A DNA stretch of 64,000 bases from Meconema thalassinum. Lineage: Eukaryota; Arthropoda; Insecta; Orthoptera; Tettigoniidae. The DNA lies in assembly GCA_946902985.2 (NCBI GenBank), contig OX336391.1, positions 196,852,289-196,916,288 of the forward strand, in the 5' to 3' direction. Both the position numbers and the translations under genes were made by a program. Below are positions 34,860 through 45,773 of this stretch, in pieces (position 1 is the stretch's first letter; every line of letters begins with the position of its first letter). The notes beneath the pieces were generated by a model. It ran no database searches. It was given only the letters and a program-made list of their open reading frames with translations, and was not told the origin of the DNA.

Positions 34860-35380
34860 TTGGTTGGTTGGTTCTTAAGTTTAGCGGCTGCGACAACGCG
34901 GTCATGTAGCCCCGTGTACTTTGGGTGTGTGTAGAATCTGTCTGATAACCGGTGTTAATTGTGATGACTGTATTAGTGTGTGTTATCTGTTTTTTAATTT
35001 AAGTACTGAAACTTAGAATTTTTCAAATAGTTCCTACTTTTGCCGTCAAGTGCCACCATCAACGACTACTACGCCAAGATCAGAACTTAGCTACTAGACA
35101 CCACCGCAGTCGGCTCTTGGCAACGAACGTAGAAACATAAGAGCGTTGTTTACATTCTTAACCTATCCAATTAGCTTCACACAGGTGGAATTAGTGGAAG
35201 GTTCTTTAACATGCCATAAATCTATGACATGGGACCGCCGGCTTTACTTCCTCTCCGAAGGAAGGCATACTGAGGGATTTTTAACGCTCTTAAAAGATCC
35301 GACATCTTTGGCCGGGTTTGAACCCGCTATCTTGGGCATAGAAGCTCAGCATGCTACCGACTACGCCACCGAAGGAAATT
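34860..35380 (-). mobile_element. SINE B, full-length minus copy
   Basis: Minus-strand head at 35378: TTCGGTGGCGTAGTCGGTAG with B box GCGGGTTCAAACCCGG near 35325. The body includes TATGCCTTCCTTCGGA and GTAAAGCCGGCGGTCCCATG. The tail module ends with CATGACCGCGTTGTCGCAGCC, then CAACCAACCAACCAA at about 34870-34855. A second copy is at 38083-38565 and a plus-strand copy at 36311-36736. It carries no protein. Confidence 0.8.
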
Positions 35381-36176
35381 GACTTTAATTATCCCAGAAT
35401 GTGATCCACACATTTTGAAGTATTAGAGCTGGGTTTATTCCCACGTATATGTCTGGCGTTTGGTTGGATGGCGCCACTTATAAGTGGCACTCGATTCCCC
35501 TTCATCCCCCCAACTCACAGCTCGCACTCAGGAAATTAGGTAATTACCGTTCCATTTCCTTATGTAAACTAGTGGAAATAAACAAAACTTAAAGTTCAGC
35601 TCATCTATTAGTAATTTGAATTGACTGAAATTAAAGTGCTTTCGTCGATTAAGCAGCTTTGAAGTCTTTTTTCCATCCGTATATACATTACATGTGTTTA
35701 CACCATTACCTACCCAAGCTGTAGAACATTACTACAGGAGGTTGCTAAACAATGTAAGAAATGTTCAGCTTACCAGCATATCCGAGTGGTTTGAGGCACA
35801 GTTTACGACTAGGCTTCTGGGAACTCAATTTTCGAATCACGGCGTTTATAACGACCATCGTGAGTGTTGAAATGTTAAGAGTCAATTTTCACTGTTGACT
35901 GTATAACAAACCAACCAAGTTGCTCTTCAGTTGGTCAACAAATGAGTGTCGAAATAGATTGGGCGGGAAGTGACGATTACTTTATCTGAAACCAATGTTA
36001 CTGAAAATAGTGTAGCGACAAAACTCTCCCTACATCGCTCAGAATTTAGATTTGCTGTATGGATGTGAGAGCTGGGATGTTTCAGGATATATCATACAAA
36101 AGCGAGAATTAACTGATATGATGGTAGCACGAATTGATTGCCTGTACATATAGTTGAGAGCACTGACAGGATTGTA
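35381..36176. other. Intergenic sequence with a possible tRNA-like SINE head
   Basis: At 35775-35850 CAGCATATCCGAGTGGTTTGAGG followed by TTTTCGAATCACGG resembles a worn Leu/Ser-type tRNA head. A tail-like CAAACCAACCAAG lies near 35910. Otherwise nothing was seen. Confidence 0.4.
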
Positions 36177-36840
36177 CTCGTCTGGCTGATTGGCTCAGCG
36201 GTGACGTTCCCACCTGTTATTCCCAAGGTCGCAGGATCGAATAATGGGGCAGTCATCTGGCATTTGAGGGTGCGCAAAAGCGAGGGAGCTGTGTTAGTAC
36301 ATTTACTGGCGTAGTTGGTATCATGCTGTACTGCTGTGCCCAAGAGAGCGGGATCAAACTCGGCCGAAGTCGTCGGAATTTGTTAGAGCGTTAAAAATCC
36401 TTCAGTATGCCTTCCTTCGGAGGGGAAGTAAAGCCGGCGGTCCCATGGCATAGATTTATGGCATGTAAAATATCCTTTCACAGACTAAACGTGTGTAAAG
36501 CTAAATTGTTAGGTTAGATTTCACCGGAACGCTCTATCTAAGTTCCTACGTTCGCCACTAGGTATCATTGATATCTGGTAGCGAAAGTTGGAACTACTTG
36601 AAATTGAACGGAACTTGTAGCTCACCCTAATAAGGGTGTCCGCTGGAAGCACCTACAGACTCAGGCGAGCCGAACATGTCCTCGAACACTGCCGGCACTA
36701 AAAGCCATACGATAAATAAATAAATAAATAAATAAATAAATACTGGCACGTTAAAAATCCCCTTCGGGATGAAATTCTTGCACCTCGGTGTCTCTAATTG
36801 TTGCAGTAGATAAAAGGGACGTAACGCCAATATCATTAAT
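36177..36840 (+). mobile_element. SINE C, plus copy split by another SINE
   Basis: Head TGGCTGATTGGCTCAGCGGT with B box-like GCAGGATCGAATAATGG. The body GCATTTGAGGGTGCGCAAAAGC runs to TTTACTGGC at 36310. The body resumes after an insertion at TACTGGCACGTTAAAAATCC (36737) and ends near AAAAGGGACGTAACG at about 36830. The unsplit relative on the minus strand is 45030-45280. Confidence 0.75.
36311..36736 (+). mobile_element. SINE B inserted in SINE C
   Basis: Starts GTAGTTGGTATCATGCTG with GCGGGATCAAACTCGG as its B box. It shares ATGCCTTCCTTCGGAGGGG and GTAAAGCCGGCGGTCCCATG with the copy at 34860-35380. The tail is (ATAA)n at about 36712-36736. TACTGGC at 36304-36310 and 36737-36743 is the target duplication. 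Confidence 0.8.
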
Positions 36841-37319
36841 TAGGAGAGTACCCTTTCACTTTCAAGGTAACGATCCATCGGTACCCTCGGATCCTGCGAA
36901 AACTGACACCGTAACGATCCATCATTACCCATCTTTATTATTATTAGTTCACTATTTACGCGCCAGACAGCAGCATTTTTGTACGGAATAAGAAGAGTAC
37001 AGTTTTATCTCAGGTTATACTCCGCGGGAACTACCGGCTATCCGTATTTATCGATATTCTTCGAGTCTGAAAAATGTGTTCCCTGGACTTCAGGGTCTTG
37101 TTTACATCGTGATTGGCGGCAAACTTGCGTTCATTTCTCTCTGTTCGCGTTCGTGATTATATAGTGAATTTAAGCTGTATCGTAGGCAATATATTTTGTT
37201 TAATTGTTATTTCAATATGTACATAGTTTTCTTAGGTAATTGGGTGCTGAGTGATAGTGAAGTAATAGGTATAGTTCACTTAGGTTAGGCCCAGATATTT
37301 ATCGTGTGCGACATGGCAA
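36841..37319. other. Intergenic or 5' region of a possible transposon remnant
   Basis: Short frames only. It may be the leader of the acidic frame that follows. Confidence 0.3.
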
Positions 37320-37480
37320 AATGACGATTTCACTGAATATCTTGACAATTATTCAAGTGATGATGTTTCTCTGTCCGAATCGGAAAGTGTAGATGATGAT
37401 AATAATCCAGCACTTCCATACAGTGATGTTAGTGTGGATAGCGATGAGTGTTTTATACAAAATTGGCTGATATTTTTCAT
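37320..37480 (+). pseudogene. Possible piggyBac-like transposase N-terminal remnant
   Basis: A plus-strand frame of about 50 codons reads DDFTEYLDNYSSDDVSLSES, then SVDDDNNPALPYSDVSVDSD, and stops after the phrase FFIVTSP. Very acidic, Ser/Asp-rich N-termini are typical of piggyBac transposases. No catalytic DDD region follows, and the only upstream ATG (37314) is in another frame. A random acidic frame or another transposon's start is possible. Confidence 0.3.
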
Positions 37481-38082
37481 TGTTACATCACCTTAAATAT
37501 TTTAATTTATCCTTGGATCTAATGCACATACCGTAGAATCTTGATATTTACCATGCTAGTAAACACAAATATAGCCTTCCTACTGACATGAACAAAAAAT
37601 TGGGCTTTGAATGCTATTTCCTAGAATTACTTCCAAACTTTCAAAATCTGAAACTTGTAACTTTGTTTCCACATTTCTTACTTTTTAACATTAAACCCTT
37701 TTGGTTCAGAGACATGACTTGCTTAAAGTGTTAATAAGTGTTGTATACTCTATACGCTTACCAACTTCCATGTTGATATCTTCATTGGTGTGCCTCCCAT
37801 GTAATTTTAAAAGAAGTATATGCATAGAGAGGTAAATATGGCTGCCAGTTTTCACTCATCCATCAGTCGAGAGCTTGAAAGCGTTAGGGGTGTACTCGTA
37901 ATGAAGAGATTAAAGCTAATTTAGAAATGAACCCATTAGGTAAAGCCGACTCAGAAGGACGGGTCATGTGATGGGATTGGGGGAGGAGACATTACCTCAG
38001 AGGTTAATGATTATGTGTCTAGAATGTAAGAGAAGCAAAAGCAGACCTAGTAGGCGATGGTAGGATTCTGAGTAGAATGGTT
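37481..38082. other. Intergenic sequence, nothing recognised
   Basis: No long frame or repeat match was noted. Confidence 0.4.
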
Positions 38083-38565
38083 GGTTGGCTGGTTGGTTTA
38101 GGGGATGCGACAACACGGTCATGTAGCCCCGTGTACTTTGGGTGTGTGTAGAATCTGTCTGATAACCGGTGTTAATTGTGATGGCTGTATTAGTGTGTGT
38201 ATTTGTTTTTTAATTTAAGTACAGACTGCAACTTAGAATTTTTAAAATTGTTCCTACTTTTGCCGCCAAACGCCACCGCCAACGACTACTAGGCTTAGTT
38301 CAGAACTTAGCTACTAGACGCCACGGCAGTCGGCTCTTGGCAACGAACGTAGAAACCTAAGAGCGTTGTTTACATTCTTAACCTATCCAATTTAGCTTCA
38401 CACAGGTGGAATTGGTGGAAGGTTCTTTAACATGCCATAAATGTATGACATGGGACAGCCGGCTTTACTTCCCCTCCGAAGGAAGGCATTCTGAGGGATT
38501 TTTAACCCTCTTAAAAATCCGACGGTTTCGGCTGGGTTTGAACCCGCTATCTTGGGCATAGAAGA
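38083..38565 (-). mobile_element. SINE B copy lacking its head
   Basis: Nearly identical in order to 34860-35380, from TGGTTGGTTTAGGGGATGCG to CTATCTTGGGCATAGAAG. It stops there, so the tRNA-like head, which would be at the right, is missing. Confidence 0.8.
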
Positions 38566-38867
38566 AAGAGTGGATTTTTTTCAAATCGAGAGAACAAGTC
38601 ACAGTGATAACTGCTAATAGGCAATCATGTAGGCGGCTAGTTTGCAAACAGAGGCTTGAAGACTAAAGTCTGTTCGCCGAGTCAAGATAGTGGAAGTAAA
38701 CACAGTTGTACACGTGATTGCAGGGCTGCCCGCAAGGGATGCATAGAGCTGTGCCTGTTGAACATACGGCAACTTCAGTGCTATGTATAGCCCACATGTG
38801 AAGTGGGCTGACTTATCGGTTATATGCTGCAACGCGGTTTATTTATTGTTCGGTTATGTATTGACTA
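38566..38867. other. Short intergenic stretch, nothing recognised
   Basis: No signal beyond short frames. Confidence 0.35.
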
Positions 38868-40607
38868 GCAGAAGTACCCATTCTTCGAAGGGTCTTCGGT
38901 ATTAATAACCAGACGTTTTCAATTGAAATACTGTTGCAATGGTTAGAGGCTTGGAACCTGTTTGTCGACAAAGAAAAATGATTAGTTAAAATGTGCTCTC
39001 AAACTAAATTTACCTAACGTGTTCTTCCTGACGTGAAAATAAAATTGAAAACTTCGTAGACGAATCGCAATACACGTCACATATAAACTGACACTAACCA
39101 TTGTGTCAAGTGCCCAACCCCAAGAAGACCCCTTTTATAAATTATAAAGGCCTGTGGTGCATGAAATGTCAGGTTTTTTAGCCTCCAATGGCTCTAATTC
39201 CTAAAAGCAGCAAAAAATAGTCTACTATTTCAAATCAGGAATTTTTGAAAATAATGTTGGTGTTTGGAGATATAATAGACTTTCTGTACGACATATTGCA
39301 CGTGTAAGTCGTGTGAAAAATGTCTAGGGTAGTCTACTCCTTGAACCCCTTAAGCGCAATGACGAATTTTACAGTTTTAGTTGGTTCCGTGATAACCTTA
39401 TAGCCATTTGCAAATTTTCACGGAAATGTAATAAATGGAGTGGCATTACTTATTCCAGAAATAGATGGAAAGTTGGATGCCACCTCTTGAGATACTTTTG
39501 TCATCGTTACTGGCTTGCATTCCTTCATTAGTTTATTAAATGAAATTAGTTTTCTGGGAATATCTAAGGAACTGTTGGTTTTAGAGTCTTAAAATGCAGT
39601 TTTCGGGGACCCTTTACGGCTCTTTAGGGGCCCCGAGTTTTGTTTCTGACACCAAGCGGTTGAAAATGAGCTTTGTCTCGTCGTTGAACGCCATAATAAT
39701 GATAATAATAACAATAATAATATAACAATATAGGGATAGGGATATAATAGACCTTCCGTACCATACCCGCAGGTGTAAATCGCGTGAAAAAAATCTAAAG
39801 TACCCCTTGACCCCCTTAAGCGCATTATATGTATTGACGAATATTTCAGCTTAATTTGGATCCGTTATAACCTTATAGCCGTTTGCAAACCTTCACAGTA
39901 ATGGGGGCGTGGTGGCTCAGCGGTCAAGCTGTAGGCCTCTCACCAAGGCGGACCGGGTTCGATTCCCGGTCAATGCATGTGAGTCTTTCGATGTGAAATG
40001 CCATGTCCTGTGGTTCGGATTCCACGTAAAACGGAGGTCCCGTGGCTTATGATCGCGAGATTAACGGTCACGTTAAACTACAAGCTTCCTTCACAGTAAT
40101 GTAGTAAATGGAATGGCATTGCGTGTTACAGCAATAGATGGACTTCTGAGATTGAGTTGCCATGGTTACCGGCTTGCTTTCTTTCATTGTTTATTAGGTG
40201 AAATTAGTTTTCTGGGAATATCTCAAAAACTGTTGGTTTTAGGGCCTTAAAATGTGGTCCCCGAGTTTAGTTTCTCATATCGAGGGGCTGAAAATGAGCT
40301 TTGTCTCACCCTTCTACTCCTATTTCAGCATGTATTTTAAGGGGGTAGGCCCCTTTTTTGAGAGGTACGGAGAAGAGTTACATCAATGATTAGTGCCGTG
40401 CCTCTGATGGATATCTGTTTCAAATTTTACGTTGATCCACCTAGCCGTTCTCGAGTTATAAGGACACAAAAAATTGGCCACAGACAGACAAAAAATTTAT
40501 TTTTGCGCGCATCCGTCATAAAACAGTTAGAAACGCCCAAATATCGCAAATTCCCGTGGAAATTCAGAAAAAACAGACACACTTTCATTTTTATATTTAG
40601 AGACAGT
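38868..40607 (+). mobile_element. Family E relative with duplicated ~450-bp interior
   Basis: Starts CTAGCAGAAGTACCCATTCTTCGAAGG, like the family E start, and ends near TTTTATATTTAGAGACAG at about 40607. Two internal units start at GGAGATATAATAGAC (39270) and GGGATATAATAGACC (39733). Both run through CCCCTTAAGCGCA and GTTTTCTGGGAATATCT to TGAGCTTTGTCTC. The second unit carries a SINE. It encodes no protein. Confidence 0.65.
39904..40087 (+). mobile_element. Short tRNA-derived SINE with 14-bp target duplication
   Basis: Flanked by CCTTCACAGTAATG at 39890-39903 and 40088-40101. The head GGGGCGTGGTGGCTCAGCGG and GGGTTCGATTCCCGG (about 39955) are A and B boxes. The first internal unit of the surrounding repeat has the same flank joined without the SINE (about 39418-39432). 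Confidence 0.92.
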
Positions 40608-41814
40608 TAATTCATTAATGAATTAGTTCTTAACTGCTTATGACAGGCAACAGTATACAGGGCAGCACAGCACTAAGTGCAGCAAGTCTTGTCTTTTCTA
40701 GGGATACGGCATGGCTAATGATCTCGGAGATTCTTGGCTACCTCTGTCCGGCAGAGACGATGACGTGAACTGGGCGTGTTTCTCTGTACGGGTAGCCAGG
40801 GACACTGTCTCGACTCGGCGAATATACCTTAGGGTGGACGCTCAAAGGGAAACCCCTCTCAAATGAAAGTTAATGAATCAATGAATTTCACAAATGGTGT
40901 AAGGTATGTTAGTGTGTGTGATATTCCTACACCGTGTAATTCAATTCCCTCACTAAATGTATGTGAAGTATAAAATTTACCTGTCTCGTTACCTCAATAC
41001 ATTTATCTTCGTAAACAGTTCCACTCATTCCTCACGCATTTAAAATGAATTTTCTCTCCTGGCAGGCTAAACTACTCAACTAACCATGAATACAATAAAG
41101 TTCCATCTATCTTTAATGTTGCAGTTGAAAGTCGCGGGCATCATAAATTCCAAGCGCCGTGTCTGTTTACCTTATTTGTAGACACCCAGCAACACCTGCA
41201 AAACCGACTGGCTTCCGACCTGACAAATCTTGTTTAAAATTCATGAAGGAAGAAGGGAGGCCGCATGAAAGACGAGGAACGATATAGTAAAAAGAAGCGT
41301 AGATAAAATGGAAGATGAATATTTATTGAAAAAGCGGAAAGTAATTTATACGGTGGTGTAACTTTAAGTTTTGATGTAAGGAGTGTTAAGTAAAAGATAA
41401 TAAAGGCCTTATTATATCATGGATTATAAAATAATTATTAGATTCGGTTATTAATAATTATAATTCCCTGTGATTTTTCCTCGAAATGGCTATTGCTGTT
41501 TTTTACCCTCATTGAAGCTGTGCCCTCAACCGATGATTCTTAGCACATACGATTTTAATGAGAAAGGAATTATTAGTTCCTGTAAAATTTGGTTTCTGGC
41601 GCTCGCAACTTTCATATAATTGGTTATATTGTGATTATCTTCAATCTCTTAAAAATAGTATCAATACTTGTGCGAATAAAGATGAAAGGCTTTAACTCCA
41701 TTCGATTATGATTTTTCACTTCTAATTTGTTAATTTAGCAATATTAATAAATACATGTCACTAATAAGACATGCTTTATGATAATGTTGTTGTTAATTCA
41801 TTTTACGAGCTTGG
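40608..41814. other. Intergenic sequence, nothing recognised
   Basis: Short frames only and no repeat ends identified. The right half is AT-rich. Confidence 0.4.
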
Positions 41815-42110
41815 GGTCTTGATAATCAGCCCCGTGTAGTTGAGTGTGTGTTAAGGTTGTCTGATAACCTGTATTTACTTGATGACTGTAGTCGTGTGTG
41901 TAACTGTATTAGAGATGAAATAAGTGCCTCGGGACGAAGTAAGGTACTATCCCGGCGTTTGCATGGAGGAACTGTAGAAATACCCGGAAAAAACACACTC
42001 TTCATAGCCTCTGTCAGCATCGAGATCTGAAACTGCGATCTCTTGACTTACTGCAGCTGCCCTCACGGCCGTAGTGCATGAATAAACGAGCACGGCTACG
42101 CCGCGGGAAT
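41815..42110 (-). mobile_element. SINE-like repeat sharing the tail module
   Basis: AGCCCCGTGTAGTTGAGTGTG and GTTGTCTGATAACCTG (about 41830-41875) are the module seen in SINE B. The minus-strand right end GCGGCGTAGCCGTGCTCG looks like a different tRNA-like head, with a weak B box GCAGTTTCAGATCTCG. The call rests mainly on the shared module. Confidence 0.5.
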
Positions 42111-42199
42111 TTTGATTACGTGAAGAGTGAAGATATAGCATTTACTTTGTCAAAAATCAAATATAGTTAGGCGGGTCAGATTGTAGTCATTGGCGTTGT

Positions 42200-42300
42200 T
42201 GATTCGTTTAGGGCCATTGCGACATCCTCATTTAGCCTCGTGCACTTGGGTTATGTGGAGTTTATCTGATAACCTGTGTTTTTACATTGTATGTTCTAAA
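42200..42300 (+). repeat. Shared SINE tail module, worn
   Basis: GTTTAGGGCCATTGCGACATC, CCTCGTGCACTTGGG and TCTGATAACCTGTG follow the order of the module at 34870-34960. Confidence 0.55.
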
Positions 42301-42429
42301 TCGTGTAAGTTATTTGTAACTGGGGTTAAAATTTGGGTTGGAGGAGGCCATAATTTAGGTTCCATTCAGCATTTGCCTGGAGTACAATGGACTCATAAAT
42401 CAACTTCTACTAAGTTGAGTTGAGAATCG

Positions 42430-42673
42430 GGAAGGCAGCGGCCGTGGCCTTAAGTTTGTAACCATCCCTGCATTTGCCTGGAGCAGAAGTGGGAAAGAAT
42501 AGAAAACCAGTTCCAGGTTGGCTGAGGTAGGAATTGAACCCACCTCTTGTCATGTTTGTCTTATGAGTTTGAGTTTATCATGTTTCAGCCCTTAGATCGA
42601 AATGAAATTTCTCGTCAAGGCTTGGAATTGAACTCGGACCTCCGCAGTGACAGTGCCATTATGAGGTGGACTA
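42430..42673 (-). mobile_element. tRNA-headed SINE, minus strand
   Basis: Minus-strand head GTCCACCTCATAATGGCACT near 42673 with B box GAGTTCAATTCCAAGC. The body has CTGCTCCAGGCAAATGCAGG and ends with AAGGCCACGGCCGCTGCC near 42440. Same family as 34525-34818. Confidence 0.7.
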
Positions 42674-42974
42674 GGCAGGACCGGCTTGCTTTTATTAGTG
42701 CTCTTTCCGATTTCTTTTATCACCTCTCAAGTAGGTTATTGCTATACCTCTCCGGACTAAACAACAATTATACTTAGTCACATCTTAACTTCTCCAAGCC
42801 GGCCGCTGGCCAGTTCAGCTACAGAAGCCATGCTACAAATCACTGTAAATACGTCAGATGTTTTCGTGTTTTAGCTAACAGAATCACGATGATTTGACAA
42901 GTAGTGTTTATTACAGTAAGGTCCCTTAATCGTTACTCGTTATGCCCATATTTTGTTTCTCTGCTGTGTTCCAG

Positions 42975-43118
42975 ACTGTGGCCCACGTACGCCAGCGCAC
43001 ACAACAACCTGGGCACGCTGATGAGTGCTACAGAAGAGGCTGAGAGCCATTTCCTGTCCGCTATCCGCTACTCGCCTAACCACGTGAATGCCCATTACAA
43101 TCTCGGCCAGGTTTACAG
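42975..43118 (+). CDS. Internal exon of a TPR protein, TMTC-like
   Basis: The exon encodes 47 whole codons plus split ones: LWPTYASAHNNLGTLMSATE, EAESHFLSAIRYSPNHVNAH, then YNLGQVY. The spacing of A..NLG, A..HF..A and P.H..AHYNLG is that of TPR helices. The wording resembles the TPR array of TMTC proteins, ER-membrane O-mannosyltransferases that glycosylate cadherins. The acceptor is a pyrimidine-rich tract ending TTCCAG at 42974, and the donor is CAG/GTGAGT at 43118/43119. At 144 nt with phase 2 at both ends, the exon is symmetric. No neighbouring exon is visible, so introns on both sides are long or run out of the window. TPR is sure; TMTC is by resemblance only. Confidence 0.8.
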
Positions 43119-43472
43119 GTGAGTTTGCAAGTCAATAATTACTCTGTGTATGACCACACTTTCTCATTTCTAGAAACATATTTATGTCAACGGCTTAGTG
43201 TTGCTTCTAACACTAAAACTTCCAAACAATTCTGTGCAAATCTTCGATAGTGCCATCCATACTTGCTGAGGATACGTAATCTAACATGGTCTTATAAACC
43301 AAAGTCCCATTTTGAAGATTCTTCACACGGCCGTGAATGCCTATTATTATTAGGGTTTATATATTTTCAGCGTATGTTACCAATATTGGAAAGCGTTAAG
43401 CACTTTGACTCAATTCTTGACGTTTTTCTTATTTTTCCAGTATTGTTTAATTCTGTTGGAGAATGCCATTTT
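43119..43472 (+). other. Start of an intron, nothing else seen
   Basis: Follows a strong GTGAGT donor and holds no motif before a family D element begins at 43473. Confidence 0.55.
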
Positions 43473-43540
43473 TAGCCTACTTTCGATTTTTGCAAAAAAT
43501 GAAAGTAGACTTATGAGATCACTACAGGGCCAAACATTGT

Positions 43541-43554
43541 GTGTCTGTGTGTGT

Positions 43555-43597
<43 letters not shown>
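43541..43597 (+). repeat. (GT)n microsatellite
   Basis: Nearly pure GT after the family D edge hairpin, the same place as in other copies. Overlapping frames of alternating Cys and Val are artefacts of this tract. Confidence 0.95.
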
Positions 43598-44284
43598 TCT
43601 GTGTGTACTCTGAATGTCTGTCCCCCCAATCAATTCGAACATGGTGAAACCGAATTGAACGGAATTGGGTACAGAGGTAGAACAAGCAAAGGGCAACTCA
43701 GTGTCATGTTTTATATCACCGCCATCTTTACCAAAATTGAATGGCTGCCACTCAAACGTTCAAAACGTAACATCAAATAGCGACTAACCAAATCATCCGA
43801 TCTCTAACAAATTTGGTAACAACATACCTTCATATAGGACGCATCTTGTGACCAAACTACAAGGTCATCCGCGTTACCATTTCAGGATGGCGGCCGTGCG
43901 AATTATGCTAACTTTATAATCCATTTCATGGGATCCACCAGTTCCGATTATCGAGCCGAGAATCGATTTAACTGTTCTAAAGGAAGAGGCAAGTTCGAAA
44001 TTAAAAGTTTATTTTGTAATACTATAGTGCAGAAGTGATTTTAAAAAGCTGAGCCTTCTCGGTAAGAAGACAAGATGGCTGCGGATATCTTGTGCCTGAT
44101 TTATATTTCACTAATTTGGGTATTGCATGCAATATAGCGTACTGATACAAAATAAATAAACTTTGTATGAAATGCTTTATAAATAAATAATATACTCCAC
44201 TGATGAAATCGATTAGTCTAAATCATTATTTGCTAACGAGTTATATGTAAGTCATTTTATACAAAACAATTTTCGTTGGCACAA

Positions 44285-44345
44285 ATGCCTCCGTGGTAAA
44301 GCGTTGGCCTATCACTCATATGCCTATGGTTCAAACCCCATCAGT
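44285..44345 (+). repeat. tRNA-like SINE head, isolated
   Basis: CCTCCGTGGTAAAGCGTTGG (A box-like) and ATGGTTCAAACCCCATC (B box-like), spaced as in a tRNA gene. No foldable acceptor stem or SINE body was recognised downstream, so it is probably a worn SINE head. Confidence 0.45.
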
Positions 44346-45029
44346 TTTTCTTTTGCTTGAAATTTTATATATTTATTGTCTTGTAATGATTCAGACGTTT
44401 TAAAATTAAGCGTTATATTGTGCATATTACGGTGGAAAATATATATTTAATTAAAACATAATTCACCAGCAGATTAGCTCGAGACATCTAGCAGCCAAAA
44501 AGGTAACTGCACGCCGGCCTACTTATTAACTTCAATATTTTATTGAAAAGTTTCTTCTTATGGCCACTAGAATGCACTCGCCCTGTTAGGGTTATATTGT
44601 TCGATACTTCTCCACTAGATGTCACGACTGGTCTACCTGGGGATCCATTGGTTAGTACCGTATACCATTGACATTCTATGCGCATCGAACTTGAAGAATG
44701 GCAAGATGATACTACGATAAATTTTTACTTTTTATTTTAAAGGGTTTGTAACAGCCTATAGTGCGTTATTTGAAAATGTTATTTGAAGTAAAGAACAAAA
44801 CGATTTCACATAGTAACTGAATTCTAGCCGTTTGTGCTTGTTCAGGTTATTAAGTATTACTTTTATTTCAGGCAAATAGCAATCGAAAATATCCACATAG
44901 ATTGTATACACACGTCTCTGTAGGGTCATGGAAAGATTTGTTAATTCAATTAGGGTTGTGAAAGCCATGCACAACCAGACGTGTAAAGACATGCCTCAAC
45001 TCAAAGTTGGATGTTGCCCACGGCAGGTC

Positions 45030-45280
45030 GATTATGTAATAATAACAATAATAATAATGTTATTTGTTTTACGTCCCTTTTAACTACTGCTGCTTTTAGA
45101 TACGCCGGGGTGCCGGAATTTTGGCCCGAAGGAGATCTTTAACGTGCCAGTAAATCTACTGACACGGCTCCCTCGCATTTGTGCACCCTCAAATGCCAGC
45201 TGACTGCGCCAGGATACGAACCTGCAAACTAGTGCCCAGCAAGCTACAACGTTACCGCTGATCCACGCAGCCAGTCCAGT
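45030..45280 (-). mobile_element. SINE C, unsplit minus copy
   Basis: Minus-strand head near 45280: GACTGGCTGCGTGGATCAGC with B box GCAGGTTCGTATCCTGG. The body has GCATTTGAGGGTGCACAAATGC and TTTACTGGCACGTTAAAG without interruption. It ends AAAAGGGACGTAAAACAAA and a TTATTATTATTG tail. Confidence 0.85.
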
Positions 45281-45668
45281 CGATTATGTCTCCAGATCCA
45301 TAACATTCTTGAGATACTTCTTATCTATCTTTCTTCAATGATGGTAGTAGTTTTTTTCTAGGTTGTGGCGTTTGGTAGAGGTAAGTAGTTTCTAAGGTCT
45401 TCAACCAAGAAATGATTCTATTATACTCTTTGATAATAACAATGAGTTATAACAATACTCATACATTTAGGAGAAAGTAGGCTATATGTTCTTTACTGAA
45501 CATCTTGTTCTTTCATCAGACCATTGAGGTCTGTAAGGTGTAGGTTTTGCTTGCTCTGGTTGGACTTCCCAGTTGTTCAGTTCGTTACGGAGGGAGTATT
45601 TGTCCTATGTGTCGGTTATGTTAGCGGTTCGCATGTCTTTTTGTACATTCTTCTTTCTTTATTATTTT

Positions 45669-45739
45669 AGCCGATTTTCAATTTTAAAAAAATAGGCTTA
45701 TGAGATCACCTTTTGTCCGTGTGTGTGTGCGTGTGTGTG

Positions 45740-45773
<34 letters not shown>

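Larger units (their letters stand above)
43473..45513 (-). mobile_element. Family D copy with internal insertions
   Basis: Left edge hairpin AGCCTACTTTCGA ... TGAAAGTAGACTT, then a GT tract at 43541-43597. One unit of TCAATTCGAACATGGTGAAA type follows. The matching right edge AAAGTAGGCTATATGTTCTT appears only at about 45480-45513. The interior is enlarged by a SINE C copy (45030-45280) and other sequence. That the two edges belong to one element is an inference. Confidence 0.55.

Noticed and set aside
43405..43696. Open frames of alternating Cys-Val or Thr-His
   Set aside because: They are translations of the GT/CA microsatellite and have no independent coding signal.
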